5,379 nt of DNA from Paracoccaceae bacterium (GTDB lineage Bacteria; Pseudomonadota; Alphaproteobacteria; Rhodobacterales; Rhodobacteraceae), in contig JAHRVZ010000111.1 in the NCBI GenBank assembly GCA_019090405.1, positions 1-5,379 on the forward strand. Reading direction: 5' to 3'. Both the position numbers and the translations under genes were made by a program. Positions within the stretch are counted from its first letter, which is position 1, and every line of letters starts with the position of its first letter. The notes under the pieces were generated by a model that saw only the letters and a program-made list of their open reading frames with translations, made no database searches and was not told the origin of the DNA. Positions 1 to 5,379 of this stretch are shown here, one piece after another.

Positions 1-42
1 GATCTGATCGCGGATGTTTTGCAGGCGCTGGACGCCGCGTAA
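1..42 (+). CDS. C-terminal end of an upstream gene, possibly a Cys/Met-metabolism PLP enzyme (partial)
   Basis: Reading from base 1 in frame gives 13 sense codons, DLIADVLQALDAA, then TAA at 40-42. The codons are GC-rich like those of the real genes in the window, which supports a true gene tail. An amphipathic Asp-Leu-Ile-Ala-Asp...Gln-Ala-Leu ending is typical of the last helix of trans-sulfuration PLP enzymes such as O-succinylhomoserine sulfhydrylase (MetZ) and cystathionine lyases, which often finish with an 'EDxxDLIxDLxQAL' segment. That resemblance is from memory and rests on 13 residues, so the identity is a guess; the existence of a gene end is better supported. It is followed by a stem-loop 33 nt after the stop. 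Confidence 0.5.
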   Translation, partial: DLIADVLQALDAA

Positions 43-75
43 ACAAGACCGTTCATAACGTGACCGCCAAAAAGA

Positions 76-108
76 CCGGTAAGGTGCTTGTTTTTCGCCT
101 CTTACCGG
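76..108. terminator. Stem-loop between the upstream gene and folE2; candidate terminator
   Basis: CCGGTAAG (76-83) and CTTACCGG (101-108) form a perfect 8-bp inverted repeat. An alternative fold pairs 76-81 with 103-108 and continues 82-86 with 96-100 (one G-U), bulging the two bases 101-102 and leaving a 9-nt U-rich loop. The position, 33 nt after the TAA of the preceding gene, suits a terminator. On the + strand, however, the T-run (120-124) lies 11 nt past the stem. The tract close to the stem is A69-A73 on the 5' side, which reads as a U-tract only on the minus strand. It may therefore act bidirectionally, mainly leftward, or simply protect the 3' end of the upstream transcript. Confidence 0.45.
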
Positions 109-225
109 CACTCGCGCAGTTTTTCCGGATGAAATTGGTCGCTGACGTGGCGGTGCGAATAGGGTAAACATAGTATTCCCAGCCGCGCGGGCCTAACTAG
201 ATAGGCAGATGCACAGGAGTTCGCG

Positions 226-1323
226 ATGAATGTTCACCTATCACCCAACGATCCAGACCTTGATGACGCCACCACGGCGCTAAGCGTTCTGCGCACCTGG
301 GCCGAACAAGCCAGCCCAACCGAAATAGCCCGGTTGGACCCGGCCATTGCCCGATTGTTGCCCGGTGAAACCGTTGCCAACTACCCACCCCTATCGCGCG
401 ATTACCCGCAGGATTTTGTTGCGGACGCGGCCTATCGTGCCACTTTGCCTGATTTGCAAAACGGCCCGGCCAACCTGATCCGGGGGGCCAAACGCCATAT
501 ACAGCATGTGGGCATTTCAAATTTCCGCTTGCCGATCCGCTTTCATACCCGCGATGGGGGCGATTTGACGCTTGAGACATCAGTGACTGGCACTGTCAGT
601 CTTGAGGCGGGCAAAAAGGGCATCAACATGTCCCGTATCATGCGCAGTTTTTACCAACATTCCGACCGCACGTTCAGCTTTGAGGTGATGGAGGCGGCGC
701 TGGATGGTTACAAAACTGATCTGGAAAGCTTTGACGCGCGCATTCAGATGCGGTTTTCGTTTCCAATGAAAGTGGACAGCCTGCGGTCTGGCCTGTCGGG
801 CTATCAGTATTACGATTTTGCCATGGAACTGGTGGAAACCGGGGGCGTGCGCCAAAAGATCGTGCATCTGGATTACGTTTATTCATCAACCTGCCCCTGT
901 TCTCTGGAACTCAGCGAACATGCTCGCAGCACCCGCGAACAACTGGCAACAGCCCATTCACAACGATCCGTTGCGCGCATTTCGGTCGAGGTGGATTGCG
1001 ATGCCGATTGCCTGTGGTTTGAGGATATGATCGACGCCTGCCGGCGTGCGGTGCCGACCGAAACGCAGGTCATGGTCAAACGCGAGGACGAACAGGCATT
1101 TGCCGAATTGAACGCTGCCAACCCGATTTTTGTCGAAGACGCGGCACGACTGTTTTGCGAACAATTACAGGCCGACGCCCGAATTCGCGATTTCCGCGTT
1201 GTCGCCAGCCATCAGGAAAGCCTGCACAGCCACGACGCCGTTAGTATTCTGGTCGAAGGCGATACGTTTGGAATGCAAAGCGTTGATCCAAAATTGTTCA
1301 GCACGTTGTATCATGTGGGGTGA
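226..1323 (+). CDS. folE2: GTP cyclohydrolase IB (FolE2, COG1469 family)
   Basis: FolE2 converts GTP to 7,8-dihydroneopterin triphosphate plus formate, the entry step for folate (and, in many bacteria, queuosine) synthesis. It is a cytosolic enzyme that replaces zinc-dependent FolE and tolerates other divalent metals. The 365-residue product carries the family hallmarks in order: KGINMSR (131-137), the STCPCS metal/active-site block (221-226), HSQRS (244-248), KREDEQ (285-290), VEDAAR (303-308) and ESLHSHDA (331-338). By spacing and motif, Cys223, His244, Glu289, Glu304 and His334 are the likely metal-binding and catalytic residues; this mapping is inference. It is longer than the short FolE2 forms, with about 80 extra N-terminal residues and extra sequence between CPC and HSQRS, as in other proteobacterial members. 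The ATG is preceded by AGGAG at 215-219 with 6-nt spacing, a strong ribosome site that fixes the start. The gene stands apart from its neighbours (183 nt upstream, 124 nt downstream). FolE2 is often induced under zinc shortage, but I see no clear Zur box here. Confidence 0.95.
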   Translation: MNVHLSPNDPDLDDATTALSVLRTWAEQASPTEIARLDPAIARLLPGETVANYPPLSRDYPQDFVADAAYRATLPDLQNGPANLIRGAKRHIQHVGISNFRLPIRFHTRDGGDLTLETSVTGTVSLEAGKKGINMSRIMRSFYQHSDRTFSFEVMEAALDGYKTDLESFDARIQMRFSFPMKVDSLRSGLSGYQYYDFAMELVETGGVRQKIVHLDYVYSSTCPCSLELSEHARSTREQLATAHSQRSVARISVEVDCDADCLWFEDMIDACRRAVPTETQVMVKREDEQAFAELNAANPIFVEDAARLFCEQLQADARIRDFRVVASHQESLHSHDAVSILVEGDTFGMQSVDPKLFSTLYHVG

Positions 1324-1381
1324 TAGGGCGCAGTTTCACCAAGGGTTAGCTTGTTGATATCGTAATTTGAACTGCTCAGTT

Positions 1382-1395
1382 CTTGCATGTGCAAG
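1382..1395. promoter_or_regulatory. Short dyad in the folE2-membrane gene gap; possible operator
   Basis: CTTGCATGTGCAAG consists of two 6-base arms that are exact reverse complements around a central TG. It lies 58 nt after the folE2 stop and 52 nt before the next ATG. As RNA it could only form a 5-bp stem with a 4-nt loop, and no T-run follows directly, so it is a poor terminator. A DNA-binding dimer site is at least as likely. I could not place a good -35/-10 pair around it. A dyad of this size can arise by chance. Confidence 0.22.
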
Positions 1396-1447
1396 TGTAT
1401 TAGGTTTTGTAGCGTCGAGTAATTGGTTTCATTGCGAAAGGCCGGAT

Positions 1448-2203
1448 ATGCTGGGCATCAAACTTGTCGTACATGCAGTAAAAATTCTGTTCTATAATAT
1501 CTGGGCAACTGTACGGTTGACCCTGTTTCCAATGATAATTGGGTATGGGATTGCCTTTGGTATTGTTTATCTACTGGCAGGCGACACTGTTTTTGCATTG
1601 ACAGAAGGCCTAGCAGATGGTCGCGTCACACCGGACGCGAATATTTATTTGGCAATTGGCCTGGCAATGGTAGTTATGGTTTTGGCGTTTTGTTGGGCCG
1701 CGGTGGGCTGGCATCGGTTTGTTCTGCTTGACGAACAGCCGGGCGCGTTGTTGCCAAGTTTTGGCTGGTCTTACATAAAATCCTACTATTGGGCCTGCAT
1801 TCGGATTTTTCTGGTGCTATTTGCCATTATGTTTCTGATGATTCTTTTTATGTCCGTATTGTCGTCAGTTGGGCTGGGCATTGTTGTCATTTTTCCGGCC
1901 TTATTTCTTGTCAGCATAGTCTGTTATGTACTGTCCTTTCGGTTCAGTCTTATTTTGCCCGGCGCGGCGGTGGGTAAACCAATGTCATTGGTGCAATCAT
2001 GGAACGCCACACGCGGGCAAAGTCTAACATTCCTTATCATCTTGGTTCTGATGTTTGGTTTTGGTATTCTGGTGGAGCAATTTCTGCTGCTTGGGTTTGT
2101 CGGGACGATTATCTGGGCTTTTCTAAGCTGGCTTAGTTTTGCCTTTGGAATTTCGATCCTGACCACGTTCTATGGGATATTCGTCGAAAAACGCGACTTG
2201 TAA
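1448..2203 (+). CDS. Six-helix integral membrane protein of unknown function
   Basis: The predicted product has 251 residues, mostly hydrophobic, and I cannot assign it a function. Likely membrane segments lie near residues 18-44, 66-90, 114-138, 143-163, 193-215 and 218-243, with short polar links and a basic end, EKRDL. Between helices 4 and 5 sits a soluble patch, RFSLILPGAAVGKPMSLVQSWNATRG (165-190). An 'R..L.LP..AVG...SL..SW.ATRG' pattern of this kind occurs in uncharacterised alphaproteobacterial membrane proteins (from memory). I chose ATG 1448 because GAAAGG at 1436-1441 sits 6 nt before it. The frame is open back to a TTG at 1367, but that start has no ribosome site and adds a 27-residue tail. 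GC falls to 33% in 1801-1860 and 43% in 2041-2100, against about 55-60% in sampled lines of the other genes, although some stretches (1681-1740) reach 58%. There are no catalytic motifs, so transporter, scaffold or envelope roles are all open. Confidence 0.82.
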   Translation: MLGIKLVVHAVKILFYNIWATVRLTLFPMIIGYGIAFGIVYLLAGDTVFALTEGLADGRVTPDANIYLAIGLAMVVMVLAFCWAAVGWHRFVLLDEQPGALLPSFGWSYIKSYYWACIRIFLVLFAIMFLMILFMSVLSSVGLGIVVIFPALFLVSIVCYVLSFRFSLILPGAAVGKPMSLVQSWNATRGQSLTFLIILVLMFGFGILVEQFLLLGFVGTIIWAFLSWLSFAFGISILTTFYGIFVEKRDL

Positions 2204-2268
2204 GCTAGTAATTCATTGATTGCTGATAATTACGTAAATGACGCTTCCTGACCCGCCATATGTCGCGC

Positions 2269-2299
2269 TTGGCTTGACAGTTTGACGCCTGCAGGCCAA
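2269..2299 (+). promoter_or_regulatory. Imperfect dyad with a perfect TTGACA, just upstream of trkH
   Basis: TTGGCTTG (2269-2276) can pair with CAGGCCAA (2292-2299) over 8 bp with one G-U and a 15-nt loop. The 3' half also contains a perfect 10-base palindrome, GCCTGCAGGC (2287-2296). TTGACA at 2274-2279 matches the sigma-70 -35 consensus exactly, but at the proper distance (about 2297-2302) the sequence is C-rich and not a convincing -10 box. The only Shine-Dalgarno-like bases for trkH, GCAGG (2291-2295), are 14 nt from the ATG and mostly inside the stem. It could be an operator, a translational hairpin or chance. Confidence 0.28.
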
Positions 2300-2309
2300 C
2301 CCTGCGATT

Positions 2310-3758
2310 ATGTTGGATTTACGACCAGTTGGATATGTCATCGGCCTGTTGGTCACCATTCTTGGTGCCACGATGGTTTTGCCGATGCTGGTCGATCTGG
2401 CCGAAGGCGAAGGCCACTGGCGGTCCTTTCTGAAAAGCGGCGTCATTACCATGCTGACTGGCGGGTTGATCGCGCTTAGCTGCTCAAACGGGGTCAAACA
2501 GGGGCTGACCATTCAGCAGACCTTTCTTTTGACCACCGGCGTCTGGCTGGCTTTGCCGATTTTCGGCGCCATGCCGTTTATACATGGTGACACCGACCTT
2601 AGCTTTGTTGATGCGTTTTTTGAGGCGATGTCGGGGCTGACCACCACAGGGGCGACCGTGTTGGATGGGCTTGAGGAACTGCCGCGTGGTATCCTGCTTT
2701 GGCGGGGTTTGCTGCAATGGCTGGGCGGCATTGGTATCATTGTTGTGGCCATGGTGTTCCTGCCTGAACTGCGCGTTGGCGGGATGCAGATCTTCCGATC
2801 CGAAGGCTTTGATACCTTTGGCAAAATCCTGCCCCGAGCCACCGAAATTTCCAGCCGTATATCGGTGATATACGTGATCCTGACCATGGCCTGTTCGATC
2901 AGCTATCTGGCGATGGGCATGTCACCTTTTGACGCCACCGTTCACGCGATGACCACCGTGGCGACGGGTGGGTTTGCCAATTACGACGCCTCGTTCGGCA
3001 ATTTTTCGACCGGAGTCGAATATGTTGCTGTGGTGTTCATGCTGTTAGCGGCGCTGCCGTTTGTGCGCTATGTGCAGATTTTGTCGGGCCATGCCAATCC
3101 GTTGCTTAAAGACAGCCAGATCCGCGCCTTTTTTGCGACTGCCATGGTGCTGGTTCTGCTGCTGACAGTGTGGAACATGACCCAAACCGGGCTTACTGGC
3201 GAAGAGGGCTTTCGCAAGACGTTGTTCAACACGGTTTCGCTGATGACGGGCACCGGATTTGCCAGCGCCGATTACATGCTTTGGGGCGGCTTTCCGGTTA
3301 CCATGTTGTTTTTCATCGGCCTGATCGGAGGTTGCGCCGGATCAACCGCCTGTTCAATCAAGATTTTCCGCTATCAGCTGCTGTTCACCTCGATCAAAGC
3401 CCAACTTGCGCGGATCAGATCCCCCCATGGCGTGTTTACACCGCGCTTTGCCGGGCGGGCGGTGGGGCCGGATGTTCTGAACTCGGTCATGTCGTTCTTT
3501 GTGTTCTTTCTGGTGACACTTGGGCTGGTCTCGGTCGGGTTGGGGATGACCGGGCTGGACATCACCACCTCGATTTCTGGCGCAGCGGCAACGCTGGCCA
3601 ATGTCGGCCCCGGACTAGGGGATCAGATCGGACCTGCGGGCAATTATGCCGAGGTAAACGACACCGCCAAATGGATGTTGATCATCGCTATGCTGGTGGG
3701 CCGACTTGAGATTTTGTCAGTCTACGCCATTCTTACGCTGCAATTCTGGAGAGCCTGA
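2310..3758 (+). CDS. trkH: TrkH-family potassium uptake protein (membrane channel subunit)
   Basis: TrkH is the inner-membrane K+-translocating subunit of the Trk system, gated by the cytosolic nucleotide-binding protein TrkA. The product has 482 residues, almost the length of E. coli TrkH, and shows the four repeated pore units. The filter segments are TTTGAT (111-116), ATGGF (218-222), GTGFAS (314-319) and NVGPGLG (431-437), with Gly114, Gly220, Gly316 and Gly433 the expected filter glycines. The GGCAGSTACSIKIFR stretch (340-354) matches the family's conserved intramembrane/gating loop (usually GGxAGSTxGGIK). The C-terminus has the GRLEIL motif (464-469) and ends in FWRA. The ATG at 2310 gives a normal N-terminus (MLDLRPVGYVIG). 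An in-frame TGA at 2283-2285 rules out a longer ATG start, and the next Met would cut into helix 1. The ribosome site is weak. No trkA lies in the window, so the partner must be elsewhere. The stop codon abuts the start of the next gene, indicating one operon. Confidence 0.93.
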   Translation: MLDLRPVGYVIGLLVTILGATMVLPMLVDLAEGEGHWRSFLKSGVITMLTGGLIALSCSNGVKQGLTIQQTFLLTTGVWLALPIFGAMPFIHGDTDLSFVDAFFEAMSGLTTTGATVLDGLEELPRGILLWRGLLQWLGGIGIIVVAMVFLPELRVGGMQIFRSEGFDTFGKILPRATEISSRISVIYVILTMACSISYLAMGMSPFDATVHAMTTVATGGFANYDASFGNFSTGVEYVAVVFMLLAALPFVRYVQILSGHANPLLKDSQIRAFFATAMVLVLLLTVWNMTQTGLTGEEGFRKTLFNTVSLMTGTGFASADYMLWGGFPVTMLFFIGLIGGCAGSTACSIKIFRYQLLFTSIKAQLARIRSPHGVFTPRFAGRAVGPDVLNSVMSFFVFFLVTLGLVSVGLGMTGLDITTSISGAAATLANVGPGLGDQIGPAGNYAEVNDTAKWMLIIAMLVGRLEILSVYAILTLQFWRA

Positions 3759-3761
3759 ATG
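3748..3761 (+). promoter_or_regulatory. Zero-gap TGA/ATG junction with internal Shine-Dalgarno
   Basis: The trkH stop TGA (3756-3758) is followed immediately by ATG (3759-3761) of the decarboxylase gene. GGAGAG (3748-3753), encoded within the last trkH codons, sits 5 nt before that ATG, which is good ribosome-binding spacing. There is no room for a promoter or terminator between the genes. Co-transcription is therefore near certain and translational coupling is likely. Confidence 0.7.
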
Positions 3762-5363
3762 TCGTTGCAAAAGGCAAACCGCCCGTTGGGCGCTCAAATT
3801 TCCCATATGCTTAAGGATCGCGGGGTTGATGTGATTTTTGGCATACCCGGCGTGCATAATCAGGAAATGTATCGCGGTATCCATGAGGCCGGGATTACCC
3901 ATGTTCTGGCGCGCCACGAACAGGGCGCGGGTTTCATGGCCGATGGCTATGCCCGCGCGTCGGGCAGACCCGGTGTTGCCTATGTCATCACCGGCCCCGG
4001 AGTCTGCAACATCATGACCCCGATGGGTCAGGCCTATAGCGACAGCGTGCCGGTGCTGGTGATATCGTCCTGTCTGGATGACACGGCAGGCAAAGCCGGT
4101 CAGTTGCACCAGATGCTGGATCAGGAAATCGCGGCCGGCACGGTATGTGACTGGTCGCAGACCGCGCCAGACGCAACCGCCGCCTATCAGCTGGTTGAGC
4201 GCGCTCTGGACGAGTTTGAAACCGCCCGCCCACGTTCGAAACACATTCAGGTGCCGATTGCGATGCTGCAAGCGAGCGCCGATGAACCGCCGGTGCCTAA
4301 CAAGCCGGCCACGCGAATAGCGACCAGTCTGTCGGATGTGGCATCCCTGGCGACGCTGTTGGATGCGGCGCAAAAGCCGTTGTTCGTTCTGGGCGGAGGC
4401 GCGCATAGCACATTGTGGTCCGATCTTCTGGGCCATCTTGGGGCGGCCTGTTTCACCACCTATGCCGGACGCGGCCAGATCGGGGTCAATTATCCGCTGA
4501 ATTTTGGGTCATCATTGGCGCGCCCTGCAAGTGCTGATGTGATCGCCTCGGCGGATCTGGTGATAGCTGTCGGGACCGAATTGGCCGAGGTTGATCTGTG
4601 GCGCAATGAGCTTGGTCATAAAGCGCCCTTGGTCCGTATCGACATTGATCCGGCCAGCCTTTCTGACCGGCACCGCGCGCAAATAAAGATGCTCGCCGAT
4701 GCCGACAGCTTTTCTGCGGCTTTGTTCAAAGCCTGCAAAGATCAGGAACCGGCCACTGGTTGGGATGCGTCGGAAGTGACCAAAGCACGTGCGCGCTGGC
4801 GTGCCGAAACGGATGCAGAACGCCCCGGTATTGTACCGATATGCGACGCTCTGCAAAAGGTCGTGCCGTCAAACGCGATGATCTATTCTGACATGACCCA
4901 ATTCGCCTATGTCGCCAAAGAGGTCTGGGACATGGCGCAGCCGGGTCATTGGCATCACCCTTATGGCTTTGGCACGTTGGGTTATGCCCTGCCTGCGGGG
5001 ATTGGCGGTGCAATTGCAAGCAGGATGGGCGCAACGCAAAAACCGACAATGGTGATCGTCGGGGACTATGGGTTTCATTACACCATGCAGGAACTTGGGG
5101 TCGCCGTGGAACTGGGCCTGCCAATGGCAATTATTCTGTGGGACAATGGCAAGCTGAAAGAGATCGAGGACAGCATGGTCAAAGCCCAGATCGCCCCCAG
5201 TGCGGTGATCGCGCGCAATCCGGATTTCTGCAAACTGGCCGAGGCGTTTGGTGCTTATAGCGCCGCACCGGACACGCTCAAGGAATTGCAGACTGCTGTA
5301 CTGCGCGCGTTTGATGCGGACGGGCCGACGCTGATCTATGTAACGCCAGAGGTTACAAGCTGA
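3759..5363 (+). CDS. Thiamine-diphosphate-dependent 2-oxo acid decarboxylase, likely 5-guanidino-2-oxopentanoate decarboxylase (AruI type)
   Basis: The 534-residue cytosolic enzyme has the acetolactate synthase/decarboxylase fold. The N-terminal pyrimidine-binding domain (about 8-175) holds GIPGVHN (28-34) and RHEQGAGFMADGYAR (52-66), where Glu54 is the glutamate that activates ThDP. The central domain (about 190-325) holds VLGGGAHS and DIDP. The C-terminal diphosphate-binding domain (about 365-530) has Asp436 and Asn463, 27 residues apart, which are the expected Mg2+ ligands. The wording of these motifs (GIPGVH, HEQGAGFMADGYAR, ITGPG, QELGVAVELGLP) resembles AruI of the arginine transaminase pathway. 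AruI decarboxylates 2-ketoarginine to 4-guanidinobutyraldehyde. Two deviations are visible: the diphosphate motif reads GDYGF rather than GDG, and the usual NN pair is Asp462-Asn463. No other arginine-catabolism gene is visible, so the substrate is inferred by family only; a different 2-oxo acid or an acetolactate synthase-like reaction remains possible. The start is fixed by GGAGAG 5 nt upstream. The gene is coupled to trkH. Confidence 0.85.
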   Translation: MSLQKANRPLGAQISHMLKDRGVDVIFGIPGVHNQEMYRGIHEAGITHVLARHEQGAGFMADGYARASGRPGVAYVITGPGVCNIMTPMGQAYSDSVPVLVISSCLDDTAGKAGQLHQMLDQEIAAGTVCDWSQTAPDATAAYQLVERALDEFETARPRSKHIQVPIAMLQASADEPPVPNKPATRIATSLSDVASLATLLDAAQKPLFVLGGGAHSTLWSDLLGHLGAACFTTYAGRGQIGVNYPLNFGSSLARPASADVIASADLVIAVGTELAEVDLWRNELGHKAPLVRIDIDPASLSDRHRAQIKMLADADSFSAALFKACKDQEPATGWDASEVTKARARWRAETDAERPGIVPICDALQKVVPSNAMIYSDMTQFAYVAKEVWDMAQPGHWHHPYGFGTLGYALPAGIGGAIASRMGATQKPTMVIVGDYGFHYTMQELGVAVELGLPMAIILWDNGKLKEIEDSMVKAQIAPSAVIARNPDFCKLAEAFGAYSAAPDTLKELQTAVLRAFDADGPTLIYVTPEVTS

Positions 5364-5379
5364 TTAAAGCGTTTCGCGC

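Noticed and set aside
51..59. GTTCATAAC as a possible Zur box for folE2
   Set aside because: Only the outer GTT/AAC arms resemble the AT-rich Zur palindrome; the inner bases do not fit. It also lies 9 nt after the upstream stop, far from the folE2 start.
142..176. Sigma-70 promoter for folE2 (CTGACG at 142-147, TAAACA at 165-170, or TAGTAT at 171-176)
   Set aside because: CTGACG matches 4/6 and TAAACA 3/6 at 17-nt spacing. TAGTAT matches 4/6 but would need a 23-nt spacer. Neither is good enough to call.
110..225. THF-II (folE-type) riboswitch before folE2
   Set aside because: That alphaproteobacterial RNA class was considered because of the gene's role, but I could not find its characteristic paired core just before the start. 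A covariance search would settle it.
1367..1447. N-terminal extension of the membrane protein from TTG 1367
   Set aside because: There is no ribosome site before the TTG, and the extension is Cys/Ser-rich. ATG 1448 has GAAAGG at ideal spacing and starts a normal first segment.
2208..2233. GTAATT/AATTAC inverted repeat after the membrane gene as a terminator
   Set aside because: It is only 6 AT-rich pairs with a 14-nt loop and no T-run after it, which is too weak for an intrinsic terminator.
3170..3709. Plus-strand open frame of 179 codons inside trkH
   Set aside because: It overlaps the pore-forming repeats of TrkH in another frame, and its product is rich in Arg, His and Cys with no family resemblance.
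3717..4436. Long minus-strand open frame (239 codons) opposite the trkH end and decarboxylase start
   Set aside because: The translation is Arg/His/Gly-rich with no recognisable motif, and it lies opposite a gene with clear ThDP motifs. It is a shadow of GC-rich coding sequence.
4726..5130. Minus-strand open frame of 134 codons inside the decarboxylase
   Set aside because: It lies opposite the conserved C-terminal ThDP domain. The Pro/Arg/His-rich product looks like a composition artefact.
3759..5363. Calling the ThDP enzyme the acetolactate synthase large subunit (IlvB)
   Set aside because: It is somewhat short for IlvB, no ilvH small-subunit gene follows within the window, and the motif wording fits AruI-like decarboxylases better. 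The ALS-like fold is shared, so the possibility is kept only as an alternative.

Overview
The window looks like ordinary chromosomal DNA from an alphaproteobacterium, most likely of the Rhodobacteraceae/Roseobacter type. The grounds are protein style (FolE2, a TrkH ending in a GRLEIL...FWR tail, an AruI-like decarboxylase), moderately high GC (about 55-60% in sampled lines of three of the four complete genes) and compact same-strand packing. This taxonomic call is inference from protein flavour, not from a marker gene. All genes are on the + strand. I see no tRNA, rRNA, insertion sequence, phage gene, CRISPR array or origin.

Layout: positions 1-42 hold the last 13 codons of a gene entering from the left, possibly a Cys/Met-metabolism PLP enzyme. 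A 183-nt gap follows, with a clear stem-loop at 76-108, and then folE2 (226-1323), the metal-dependent GTP cyclohydrolase IB that starts folate/pterin synthesis. A 124-nt AT-richer gap with a small dyad leads to a six-helix membrane protein of unknown function (1448-2203), whose GC is visibly lower than its neighbours'. A 106-nt gap with an imperfect dyad just before the start codon leads to a TrkH-type potassium uptake subunit (2310-3758). Its TGA stop is directly followed by the ATG of a thiamine-diphosphate-dependent 2-oxo acid decarboxylase (3759-5363), most like 5-guanidino-2-oxopentanoate (2-ketoarginine) decarboxylase. The final 16 nt after that stop show nothing identifiable.

How the genes work together: folE2 and the membrane gene look like separate units or a loose string. 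The only firmly coupled pair is trkH and the decarboxylase, joined by a zero-gap TGA/ATG junction with a Shine-Dalgarno inside the trkH tail. Why a K+ channel subunit should be co-translated with a 2-oxo acid decarboxylase is the most thought-provoking point here. I did not find a convincing new defence, mobile or RNA-based system.
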